Below, piece after piece: positions 8,130 to 15,425 of a stretch of 64,000 bases of DNA. This DNA is from a virus. Position numbers and translations under genes: made by a program. The stretch spans positions 1 to 64,000 of the IMG/VR virus record IMGVR_UViG_3300027970_000012, one strand, 5' to 3'. The notes below the pieces were generated by a model, which did not search any database, was not told where the DNA came from, and was given only the letters and a program-made list of their open reading frames with translations. Every line of letters begins with the position of its first letter. The first letter of the stretch is position 1.

Positions 8130-9218
8130 TTAAATTGAACAGCTATCACAAGTTTCATCTTGTGAGTTTAAAATTTCATCAATCAAATTTTGAGTTTCAT
8201 CCTTCGCAGAGGAATCAGTTTTTCCATCATATGTGTTTTGATAGTAAGCAGTTTTATGTCCTTTAGCATATGCGGAAAGAAAATCATTTACAATCACGCT
8301 CATTGGAACTTCATTATTTGGATAGTGCTCTGGATTGTAATTCCAATTTGCACTAATAGCTTGGTCAAAGAACTTCTGAATCATCGCAACAATATTAAAG
8401 TATCCCTCATTGGATTTAATATCCCACAATAGAGTATAATTATTTTTGAGTGTATTATACTGTGGGACGATTTGCTTAATAGGTCCTTTCTTTGATTGTT
8501 TGATGGATAGATAACCTCTAGGAGGCTCAATTCCATTTGTAGCATTAGAGGTCACACTAGATGACTCACTGGGAAGAATGCAAGTAAGAGTATTATTTCT
8601 CAGGCCATATTGAATGATACTCTGACGTAATTCTTCCCAATCGTGTTGATATGAGACCTCGCAGATATCATCAATTTCTTTTTTGTAGGTGTCTATGGGT
8701 AGAATTCCCTGAGAATATTTGGACTGATAAAAATCAGAACAAACTCCCTTCTCCTTAGCTAATTGATTTGAAGCCTTAAGTAGGTAATATTGAATACTTT
8801 CCGCAAGACCGTGAACTGCTTTCCAAGCTTCTGGGTCTTCATATTTGAATCCTAGTTTTGCAAGATAATGTGCAAGCCCAATAACCCCTATTCCTAAAGT
8901 TCTTCCTCCTTTTGCAGAAAGTTCAGCAGCTCTAATTGGATAGGACTGATAATCAATCAATTCGTCTAAAGACCTGACACACAAATCACACAATTCTTCA
9001 AGTTCTTCATCAGACTTAATTTTACCTACGTTTAAAGCTTTTAGAATACACAATGCAATTCTTCCGTTCTCATCTTCAAGACTTTGAATAGGTTTTGTTA
9101 GAAGAGTTATTTCTGTACAATTATGAATTAAGATATCATTCGCAAAGAAATTATGATTATCCTCCACAGTAATATCATATACTGGAATTTCGTTTTCAAG
9201 ATGTTCAATTTTTAGCAT
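8130..9218 (-). CDS. nrdA: NrdA C-terminal half with N-terminal split-intein IntC
   Basis: The 362-residue protein begins with a 33-residue IntC (MLKIEHLENEIPV...NDILIHN) followed by Cys+1 and the NrdA C-extein (CTEITLLTKP). That Cys corresponds to the catalytic thiyl-radical Cys of class I RNR (NLC-EI motif, E. coli C439). The C-extein has the NrdA core (GRTLGIGVIGLAHYLAKLG), PSESSS for the phosphate site, the tyrosine-containing region and a C-terminal redox pair (ETCDSCSI). It requires trans-splicing with the product of 9920-11545 for activity. The start overlaps the upstream endonuclease gene by 14 nt. Confidence 0.93.
   Translation of the reverse strand: MLKIEHLENEIPVYDITVEDNHNFFANDILIHNCTEITLLTKPIQSLEDENGRIALCILKALNVGKIKSDEELEELCDLCVRSLDELIDYQSYPIRAAELSAKGGRTLGIGVIGLAHYLAKLGFKYEDPEAWKAVHGLAESIQYYLLKASNQLAKEKGVCSDFYQSKYSQGILPIDTYKKEIDDICEVSYQHDWEELRQSIIQYGLRNNTLTCILPSESSSVTSNATNGIEPPRGYLSIKQSKKGPIKQIVPQYNTLKNNYTLLWDIKSNEGYFNIVAMIQKFFDQAISANWNYNPEHYPNNEVPMSVIVNDFLSAYAKGHKTAYYQNTYDGKTDSSAKDETQNLIDEILNSQDETCDSCSI
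9120..9218 (-). mobile_element. NrdA split intein, IntC half
   Basis: 33 residues: block F VYDITVEDNHNFFANDIL and block G IHN followed by Cys. It matches the form of the known NrdA-2 type split intein (DITVKDNSNFFANNILVHN, recalled from the fractured-gene literature). The partner IntN is at 9923-10240. Confidence 0.9.
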
Positions 9219-9865
9219 TTTTTTCTAGTTCGGTTAAGATAATTCGTCTGTGTCTATAATATGGATTGTAACTCAATCCTGTTTTTTCTTCAAGTATTTT
9301 AGAATAATTTATATACTTCCCACCAAATCTATTTTTTGAAAAGTGTTTTGGAAAAGTCAAATTTAAATGAGTTATCGCAAACTCTCTCAATACCATAATC
9401 CCAGGAATAAACTTATATATTTTAATAAATTTTATTCCTATTTCAATTAAATCCTCATCAGTTAATCCATTCCAATTTGGATTAGAATACCCAGTTGAGT
9501 TGAGTGTTAATGAATTAAACCAATTGTCCTGGACTTCTTTAGAACATCTGGGAATCATCCACCCGCCTGTTCCACCTAAAGTTGCATTATAACCTTTTTT
9601 AGTATTACTTTCAAAAAGTTTAATAAAATGGATTTCTTTTTCGTTTATGATATTAACATTCTCAGTTTGGTAAGTTTCAATAATGGATAAATCCCAACAA
9701 TCTTCACCATATTTTCTAATTGCGGAATGAAATCTAAATTTAGAGCCATTTCTTGCACAAGAGAGGTGCCGATTCCATCTATGTGATAGAGAATATTCAG
9801 TTTTTCCTATGTAGCATTTACTATTTTTTTAAATTTGTGATTTTATAAATGATGTGAGTTTTCAT
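9205..9865 (-). pseudogene. GIY-YIG homing endonuclease between the nrdA halves, frameshifted in an A7 run
   Basis: Read from the ATG at 9863-9865 the frame gives MKTHIIYKITNLKK and then TAG, right after a run of seven A. One base shifted, it continues SKCYIGKTEYSLSHRWNRHL...FHSAIRKYGED...EKEIHFIKLF...GYNATLGGTGGW and runs without a stop to 9205. Together these make a GIY-YIG nuclease: IIYKITNL / CYIGKT, catalytic Arg in HRWNRH, Glu in NEKEIHFIK, and a C-terminal DNA-binding region. The longest intact ATG frame is 9205-9558, only the C-terminal part. It is either a recent frameshift, a sequencing error in the homopolymer, or a slippage-dependent gene. Confidence 0.85.
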
Positions 9866-9866
9866 T

Positions 9867-9920
9867 ATATTAAGTGTAATCTCACGGCTAGTTATAATAT
9901 ATAGAGATTACACTTAATAT
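9867..9920 (-). repeat. Perfect 17-bp inverted repeat after the nrdA IntN gene
   Basis: 9867-9883 and 9904-9920 are exact reverse complements (arms containing TTAAGTGTAATCTC), with a 20-nt AT-rich loop. It overlaps the last base of the IntN stop codon and ends 2 nt before the endonuclease ATG. There is no T-run after it, so it is not a classical terminator. It could protect or process the mRNA, or sequester the endonuclease translation start. Confidence 0.85.
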
Positions 9921-11545
9921 CAATTGATTATTAATTCATCAGTTTCAACCAAATCTTTTACCATCACATATCCACGATTTTTCGTAAATACTTTGTGTCC
10001 TGGTGTGGCTACGATACTCTTACCCGTTTCTTCATCAGTAATTCTCATTACTTCTGATTTCGGAGAAGTCTGTGCAAATGCAGTGATTTGTTTCCATTCT
10101 AAAATATCACTTTTTATGTTATAAGAAAGGACTTTTATATTAGAGTAGCTATTCATAAATTTCGGCAAATCCTGAATTTCAATTCTATCCCACTCATCCT
10201 CATCAAGTAATACTTCTATTTTAGTATCACCAGAAACGCATAAATTGCTCATTGCAACTTGTTCTATAAATGAACTGTGAGAGTTGCAGTGGTCTATATT
10301 CATAATATAGATTCTACCAGTTTCCGCTCTTTCTTTGAGTAAGTCAAGAATCAGTTTTTGTGCCCCAACAACTTTTCTTGGAATGGTGAGGTCTTTTTCA
10401 TATTTTGTATAGAGTTCATCAAACTCGGGCATTCCGAATACATCATATAGACCAGGAACATTCTGAGGAGAGAAGAGTGTGATTTCTGCATTCTGAATGA
10501 ATCGTTCGTAGAATATCTTGGACAACTGAATGCCGTAATCCAACTTTCGGGCACGATTTTCCTCAGTTCCTTTGTTGTTCTTAAGAACGAGAACTTCCTC
10601 AATTTCAGTATGCCAAATTGGAAAATAAACCGTAGCGCTGCCTTGACGAATTCCACCTTGATGACAAGATTTGAGAGAGCTTTCAAATTTCTTCAGAAAT
10701 GGAATGATACCCGTTGATAGAACTTCTCCATTCCGAATCTTACTATTGATTGCACGTAGTCTTCCGATATTCAATCCAATTCCAGCTCTACCCGCCACAT
10801 ACTTCATCATCGCGCCATCAGAAGCAATGATGCTGTCTAGAGTATCGTCTACATCAATGAGAGTGCAGGAGGCAAATTGCCGAGATGGAGTTCTCACTCC
10901 CGCCATAATAGGAGTAGGAATATTAATTTTATGTTTGGAGACCGCATCATAATATCTCTTCACATAATCCATACGAATTGTTGAATTATAGTTTGAGAAC
11001 ATAGTCAGTGCAATCATCATATATGCAAACTGAGGCGTTTCGTATAGCGTTGATGTGCTTCGGTCTTGAACCAAATACTTATCTACGACTTGACGTAGAC
11101 CAGCATAAGTGAAGAGATAATCTCTATGATGGTCAATATATTCTCCAAGAGCATTTAGTTCTTGCTCAGTATACTTCTCAAGAACTTCCTTATCGTATAC
11201 ACCCAAATTTACACAATTTTGAATGTGTTCGTAGAATTTAGGATGGTCCTTAAGTCTACCATAGATTTTCTTACGAATAGAAAACAGTAGAAGTCTTGCT
11301 GCAACGTATTGATAGTTTGGAGAATCCAAAGAAATCAAATCGGATGCAGATTTGATGAGAATTTCCTGAATATCTGAGGTAGTAATTCCATCATACAATT
11401 GTATTCCTGAAGAAATTTCAACTTGCGATGCAGATACTCCAGATAATCCAAAGCAGGCTTCATCCACCATTCTATGAATTTTATCTAACAGGAGTATCTC
11501 ATCCTCTCCACTGCGCTTCTTAACTCTAATTTCTTTGTTGCTCAT
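9920..11545 (-). CDS. nrdA: NrdA N-terminal half ending in split-intein IntN
   Basis: The start at 11545 (MSNKEIRVKKRSGEDE) is chosen because AGGAGT lies 10 nt upstream; an in-frame ATG at 11575 sits inside the end of gp61. It encodes 435 residues of NrdA: an ATP-cone-like N-terminus, LFTYAGLRQVVDKY, PTPIMAGVRTPSRQFASC (containing the first redox Cys), and NIGRLRAINS. It ends at VAMSNL and is fused to a 106-residue IntN (CVSGDTKIEV...DELIIN) and stop. It binds nucleotide substrates and effectors once spliced to the C-half. It is downstream of gp61 in the same operon. Confidence 0.93.
   Translation of the reverse strand: MSNKEIRVKKRSGEDEILLLDKIHRMVDEACFGLSGVSASQVEISSGIQLYDGITTSDIQEILIKSASDLISLDSPNYQYVAARLLLFSIRKKIYGRLKDHPKFYEHIQNCVNLGVYDKEVLEKYTEQELNALGEYIDHHRDYLFTYAGLRQVVDKYLVQDRSTSTLYETPQFAYMMIALTMFSNYNSTIRMDYVKRYYDAVSKHKINIPTPIMAGVRTPSRQFASCTLIDVDDTLDSIIASDGAMMKYVAGRAGIGLNIGRLRAINSKIRNGEVLSTGIIPFLKKFESSLKSCHQGGIRQGSATVYFPIWHTEIEEVLVLKNNKGTEENRARKLDYGIQLSKIFYERFIQNAEITLFSPQNVPGLYDVFGMPEFDELYTKYEKDLTIPRKVVGAQKLILDLLKERAETGRIYIMNIDHCNSHSSFIEQVAMSNLCVSGDTKIEVLLDEDEWDRIEIQDLPKFMNSYSNIKVLSYNIKSDILEWKQITAFAQTSPKSEVMRITDEETGKSIVATPGHKVFTKNRGYVMVKDLVETDELIIN
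9923..10240 (-). mobile_element. NrdA split intein, IntN half
   Basis: 106 residues starting at Cys1. Block A is CVSGDTKIEVLL and block B is SIVATPGHKVFT (TPGH), ending DLVETDELIIN. It splits at the canonical position where a homing endonuclease would sit, and a free endonuclease gene does lie between the halves. This is the fractured-gene arrangement. Confidence 0.9.
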
Positions 11546-11559
11546 AATTGATTTGACTC

Positions 11560-12552
11560 CTAAATTCTTTTCCAACCTATCATTTTAGCTTTTGCCGCTA
11601 ATCCACGAAAAGTATTATCTTTAATAATATTTTCTGGAGATAATCCTGCAATTATCATATCATTCACATCTTTATACTCCAAATTTTTTGGCCAAACTAC
11701 AATAGAGTCTCCTGATTCTATTGTAGTTTCCATACGATGAACAATGTGTTTATTTCTTCTTTCATTATCATATACATAAACAAAATTACAATCTTTAAAC
11801 TTATGTAAAGTTTTGATATTCAAATCAGCTCCTACCATAGCTATAGAATTTGGTATAAACATACTATCAAATGGCCCTTCCAAAACATATATTGGAGAAT
11901 TCACATTCACATTGTCCAATCCATAAATCTTCGGTAGTTCATTATTTAGAATTACGGTGATGTACTTCACTGTAGAATTTTTGGACAGTGCTCTACCCTG
12001 AAATCCGAAGATTTGATTTTCATATATGAGTGGAATTACAATTCTACTCTCTTCATAATCTGTAGTCTCAAATGTGTGTATTTGAGAATTAGTCCACTTC
12101 TTAAAACTTTCACAGAAGTATAATTGATTCCATTTTGATTTGGGGATTTTTCTAGATTCAATATACTTTCGGGCAATATGAGTTTCGGATAACTCTGAAA
12201 TCGTGAGTAAATCAAAATACTTTTTACTAAATGTGGGTTTCTTTTTTGGTGGAGATGAAACTAATTTTAATGTTTTTGAACCTTTATTCTTAAACTTCTC
12301 AAAAACATATCTATCATATATCGATTTGTCTATGTCCTTCAGTACCATAGATATATTACAAGATTTTCCGCAATTATGACATTTATAATTATATGTGTCT
12401 TTCACTGGATATAAATATCCTCGCGCTTTGTTTTTATATCTTTCACTGTCTCCACAATAAAAACATCTAAAATTGTAGGTGTTACCTTTTTTTATAAATT
12501 TAAGTAGTTGTGGTGAAATTTCGGCAATATACTTTTCCTCAATAAATGACAT
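11560..12552 (-). CDS. 61: DNA primase gp61
   Basis: The 330-residue protein is a T4 gp61-type primase that makes RNA primers at the fork with gp41 helicase. The N-terminal zinc ribbon shows CFYCGDS (29-35) and CHNCGKS (58-64). A TOPRIM-type catalytic region follows: IYVLEGPFDSMFIPNSIA and FVYVYDNERRN with the acidic residues. FGFQGRAL marks the middle. It overlaps the upstream AUG context of nrdA only in the noncoding frame. A sigma-70-type promoter lies at 12576-12604, so gp61, nrdA and nrdB form an early/middle operon. Confidence 0.92.
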   Translation of the reverse strand: MSFIEEKYIAEISPQLLKFIKKGNTYNFRCFYCGDSERYKNKARGYLYPVKDTYNYKCHNCGKSCNISMVLKDIDKSIYDRYVFEKFKNKGSKTLKLVSSPPKKKPTFSKKYFDLLTISELSETHIARKYIESRKIPKSKWNQLYFCESFKKWTNSQIHTFETTDYEESRIVIPLIYENQIFGFQGRALSKNSTVKYITVILNNELPKIYGLDNVNVNSPIYVLEGPFDSMFIPNSIAMVGADLNIKTLHKFKDCNFVYVYDNERRNKHIVHRMETTIESGDSIVVWPKNLEYKDVNDMIIAGLSPENIIKDNTFRGLAAKAKMIGWKRI

Positions 12553-12575
12553 GAATTAAGTGGCTGTGAGAACTA

Positions 12576-12604
12576 AGTTTAAAACGAAGTTAAAATTTGG
12601 TCAA
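12576..12604 (-). promoter_or_regulatory. Sigma-70-type promoter for gp61-nrdA-nrdB
   Basis: TTGACC, 17-nt spacer, TAAACT on the minus strand, ending 24 nt before the gp61 ATG. It should be read by host RNA polymerase before gp55 is made. Confidence 0.55.
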
Positions 12605-12611
12605 GATTTAA

Positions 12612-12821
12612 TCATTTCTGAGTAAAGGACCTTCTGTATAAGGCTTTATATGGCGGAGGTAGTCTACGATATTTCTTTTTTCTTAGGTCCACTGGAGGTA
12701 AATCACCTTCTTTACCTGAGAGTCCATTAATTCCTCCAGCACCAACGGAATTGGTAGGACCACCTTCTTCTTTTAAATGTTTAATGAGTTCTATGATGAA
12801 TTGTAGCGATTTCTTCTTCAT
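12612..12821 (-). CDS. Small basic protein with NSVGAGGINGL motif
   Basis: The 69-residue protein starts MKKKSLQFIIELIKHLKEE, an amphipathic helix resembling the cargo-type N-termini. It then has a PTNSVGAGGINGLSG motif and a basic tail (DLRKKKYRRLPPPYKALYRR). From memory, a Pro-Thr-Asn-x-Val-Gly motif with a Lys/Arg tail is common in small tailed-phage virion proteins. It is translationally coupled to the preceding gene (4-nt overlap). Function is unknown; capsid or DNA contact is an inference. Confidence 0.65.
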   Translation of the reverse strand: MKKKSLQFIIELIKHLKEEGGPTNSVGAGGINGLSGKEGDLPPVDLRKKKYRRLPPPYKALYRRSFTQK

Positions 12822-13189
12822 AATTCTCGTAATAGCTTAAGAAAATATATATCCACTGGTATATCATTCAATATCGTTTTGGGGTATTCTGGAAATTTCC
12901 CCAAATACAATATTGTAGTTTTTATGAGAGACCAATATTGAGATTCGGTTTTATAAAATAATAGTGGCGTGGCCGCCTCACCAAATACATTATATAAAAT
13001 CAAAAAATGATTAATCAATAGTTTAATATTAACTCTATTATCTAAAATATATTTCTTAAGAAGTTTTTTAATCAACTTGAATCTCTTCAAATCTTCATAA
13101 AAATCTTCTTTGGTTACAGATTGCGGATTTTCATAATATTTTATAGCAAATAATAAATGGTTATCTTCATTCAAATCATCAAAAGTCAT
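12818..13189 (-). CDS. Conserved T4-like hypothetical (DUF7207 type)
   Basis: The 123-residue, helix-rich protein starts MTFDDLNEDNHLLFAIKYYENP. FYEDLKRFKLIKKLLKKY and INHFLILYNVFGEAATPLLF follow. I recognise this as the widespread T4-like family in which FDDL/FLFA..YYNP, EDLKRFKYLKRL and FNVFG..A are conserved. Its role is not established. It overlaps both neighbours by 4 nt, suggesting a coupled late transcript driven from 13754-13760. Confidence 0.75.
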   Translation of the reverse strand: MTFDDLNEDNHLLFAIKYYENPQSVTKEDFYEDLKRFKLIKKLLKKYILDNRVNIKLLINHFLILYNVFGEAATPLLFYKTESQYWSLIKTTILYLGKFPEYPKTILNDIPVDIYFLKLLREL

Positions 13190-13719
13190 GTATTTGGAAA
13201 TATAAAGTTGTCTGGGGCATCCCCTGTAATTGAATTTGATGCAACAAAAACTTCATTCTTGACTCTTAGATTTCCATTGCAATCTATATAGGTCATAATT
13301 CCTACCCATCCTGCGTGAGTCACTGCATATCTGGTTGTAGATGCAACCGAAGCTTCAGTTTCATCAACTCCATATACTATTGCAGTGTAGGTTGTACTCA
13401 CTCCAACCTGATAATTAGAGTTAAGTGTTCCAGATATAGGAAGTTCACTAATTGTGTATGATGTTGTAGCAATTCCAACTCCACTCAAATTTGATGTGGA
13501 TGCAATAGAAAGTTGAGTAGTGCTTGCAATACCCACAATCACAGCATCTCCGAAGAAGTTGGAAGTACCACCAAGTCTACCAAATCTAATTACATTACCA
13601 GTTGCTGCAGCACCAACCTGCCCAAATGAAGTTCCCGCTCCAGTCACAGTTAATGTGGTGTAGTTTAAACTCACCGTTCCGTTGGAACCTTTAGCGTCAA
13701 TATTTCCCCAGAGAGCCAT
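13186..13719 (-). CDS. Beta-rich virion structural protein
   Basis: The 177-residue protein begins MALWGNIDAKGSNGTVSLNY. It is rich in Gly/Ser/Thr and alternating hydrophobics (TVTGAGTSFGQVG, GNVIRFGRLGG, FFGDAVIVGI). The MALWGN start followed by a VTGxGTxF element recurs in cyanomyovirus structural proteins, as I recall. No enzymatic motif is seen. The late promoter at 13754-13760 supports a virion role, perhaps in neck, tail or decoration. Confidence 0.7.
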   Translation of the reverse strand: MALWGNIDAKGSNGTVSLNYTTLTVTGAGTSFGQVGAAATGNVIRFGRLGGTSNFFGDAVIVGIASTTQLSIASTSNLSGVGIATTSYTISELPISGTLNSNYQVGVSTTYTAIVYGVDETEASVASTTRYAVTHAGWVGIMTYIDCNGNLRVKNEVFVASNSITGDAPDNFIFPNT

Positions 13720-13753
13720 TTAATCTTCCTCGTTATCTTACAATTTGTATGAG

Positions 13754-13760
13754 TATTTAT
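13754..13760 (-). promoter_or_regulatory. Late promoter
   Basis: ATAAATACTC on the minus strand, about 35 nt upstream of the ATG at 13719. It follows a terminator hairpin (13786-13815), so it starts a new late unit. Confidence 0.65.
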
Positions 13761-13785
13761 GATAAATTTGATATCACGAAATAAT

Positions 13786-13815
13786 AAAAAGAGAAAGAGA
13801 ACTCTCTTTCTCTTT
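13786..13815 (-). terminator. Rho-independent terminator
   Basis: A perfect 13-bp stem (13788-13800 with 13803-13815, a purine tract and its complement) with a 2-nt loop. On the minus strand it is followed by TTTTTATTATTT. It ends the small gene at 13834. Confidence 0.8.
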
Positions 13816-13833
13816 GAATGTGATAAACCTAAC

Positions 13834-14016
13834 TCACATTGGTTTGGTAGGTAGCAATTTTTCTCTTACTAATGCAACTAGCTCGTCATCTACTCTATTA
13901 TCAGTAGTTTTGACGTATTTTGTAAGCAATTCAATAAGAAATAGTTTAACAGATTCAGTGTTCCAGAACATAACAACCAAATTTTCACCAAGTGATAAAA
14001 GTAGATTTTTTTTCAT
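13834..14016 (-). CDS. Small conserved cyanophage protein
   Basis: About 60 residues: MKKNLLLSLGENLVVMFWN, then LLTKYVKTTDNRVDDELVALVREKL. I choose the ATG at 14016 because GGCGAG lies 8-9 nt upstream. The ATG at 14037 would leave almost no leader after the late promoter at 14041. The N-terminal half is amphipathic to hydrophobic and could touch membrane, but it is short of a clear transmembrane segment. I recall similar small proteins with VDD-L conserved in cyanophages. Function is unknown. Confidence 0.6.
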   Translation of the reverse strand: MKKNLLLSLGENLVVMFWNTESVKLFLIELLTKYVKTTDNRVDDELVALVREKLLPTKPM

Positions 14017-14040
14017 TGTGTTCTCGCCGTGATTCATAAG

Positions 14041-14047
14041 TATTTAT
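14041..14047 (-). promoter_or_regulatory. Late promoter
   Basis: ATAAATACTT on the minus strand, 25 nt upstream of the preferred ATG at 14016. It forms a short monocistronic late unit with the terminator at 13786-13815. Confidence 0.65.
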
Positions 14048-14060
14048 GTTTTGGAGGAAG

Positions 14061-15425
14061 TCACCATTTCCAAATATCACTCCAATATGCGGCAGAGCTT
14101 TTACCTTTCTTAATGTTTTTACTATGTCTGGATTTAAATCTTTCTCTTCTATTTTTATATGCCTCACTTTCACCTTCTTTTTTTGGAGAACCCTTAACTC
14201 CTTTCTGACCAAACCGAATTAATTTTTCTTCTTCATTTTCACAAGACTTAACTACGTGAGATTTACCAGTTGTATTATTTCCAACTGGGTCGGATTTTGG
14301 CTTGTTGCAATCTAAATTAGACTTATCATACTTTGCTTCTTCTAATTTTTTTCGATTTCTTGCTGGATGATTCACTCTACCGTGGTCCAAGTTTTTAGTG
14401 GCCTTTTCTTTTCTTTTCATCATTCGGTCCATCAACTGCATTCCTGGACCCTCTATATGACCAGACCTCACAAAGTTTTTTGGAGACTGCGCCAAATTAG
14501 CAGCAAATGCAACGCTTAATATCGCATTTGCTAGATGGTCTCTTTTTCTGGCCTCAATTAGAAGCTTCCTTTTCATCACTTGTTCTATTCTGGTCAGAGC
14601 TTCCTGAAGTGAATCTGAACTTAATTCTTCTTTAATATTAGGATTAATGATAATTTTATTTTTACCTTTCATAATGTCTACGGTATAATCTATACCCTTT
14701 TCTTTCTTTTTCTTTTTATCATCAACTTCATAGAGTAATTCCTCTCTCCAACAGGAATATATTTCAGAAACTTGTCCCTTTCCCAGATACTTTCCTTGAG
14801 ATACTGCAGTTCTCTTTTCTCTACCACTCATTTGTGATGGTGCAGAAGGAAGAAGTCTTTTAGACTGCGACATTGCAGAAGTGGTTGCAGATTTAAATTT
14901 CTGAATTTTAGATTTTCTAAATTTATCTAAATCATTCGCTCTAGCAGTCTCGGCTTCTTTATCTCTTTCAGATTGCTGGTCTTTTCTTTTTTGATATTCC
15001 TTTTTTCCTATAGAAAATGCTGTACCTACAGCGTGTTTGCCGATACTTGCAAGATTTCCAAGTGCTTTTTTATAAGCAGTTGGGTCTTTGTCGGTATCAT
15101 TTATGGTTTGAGTCTGAATTCCAGAAGATTGATTTCCTTGAGCTGCTCTGCGAGCTTCTCTATCTTTTCTCTGTAGTTCAAGCTCTCTATACTTTTTAAT
15201 AGATTGCTTTTTTTGCCATTCTAATCTATCTCTCTTATGTACAAGAGTATTTTGCTTTTGTTCGTAGTCTAATCTTCTTGCACGTTCACGATTCTTTTCA
15301 CGAGCAGACCTAAGTGCTTCTGGAGTTTTAAGACTATCTGAAACATCAGGGTCATTCTCAAATGCCTGACTTACTCTTTTCTCTAAATCCTTGGTTCTTG
15401 AACTTACTTCTGTAATCTGAGTCAT
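14061..15425 (-). CDS. Large basic virion-type protein with conserved SAAYW C-terminus
   Basis: The 454-residue protein is very rich in Lys, Arg, Glu and Gln. The N-terminal 200 residues are predicted coiled coil (EKNRERARRLDYEQKQN, RELELQRKDREAR). A middle EALTRIEQVMKRKLL helix and a VAFAANLAQSPKNF stretch follow. The C-terminus has LDCNKPKSDPVGN, IRFGQKGVKGSPKKEGES, RRERFKSRHSKN and KSSAAYWSDIWKW. From memory this C-terminal domain is widespread in T4-like and related phages, fused to different N-termini. It overlaps the next gene by 4 nt. It is probably a late head or DNA-associated protein. Confidence 0.7.
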   Translation of the reverse strand: MTQITEVSSRTKDLEKRVSQAFENDPDVSDSLKTPEALRSAREKNRERARRLDYEQKQNTLVHKRDRLEWQKKQSIKKYRELELQRKDREARRAAQGNQSSGIQTQTINDTDKDPTAYKKALGNLASIGKHAVGTAFSIGKKEYQKRKDQQSERDKEAETARANDLDKFRKSKIQKFKSATTSAMSQSKRLLPSAPSQMSGREKRTAVSQGKYLGKGQVSEIYSCWREELLYEVDDKKKKKEKGIDYTVDIMKGKNKIIINPNIKEELSSDSLQEALTRIEQVMKRKLLIEARKRDHLANAILSVAFAANLAQSPKNFVRSGHIEGPGMQLMDRMMKRKEKATKNLDHGRVNHPARNRKKLEEAKYDKSNLDCNKPKSDPVGNNTTGKSHVVKSCENEEEKLIRFGQKGVKGSPKKEGESEAYKNRRERFKSRHSKNIKKGKSSAAYWSDIWKW

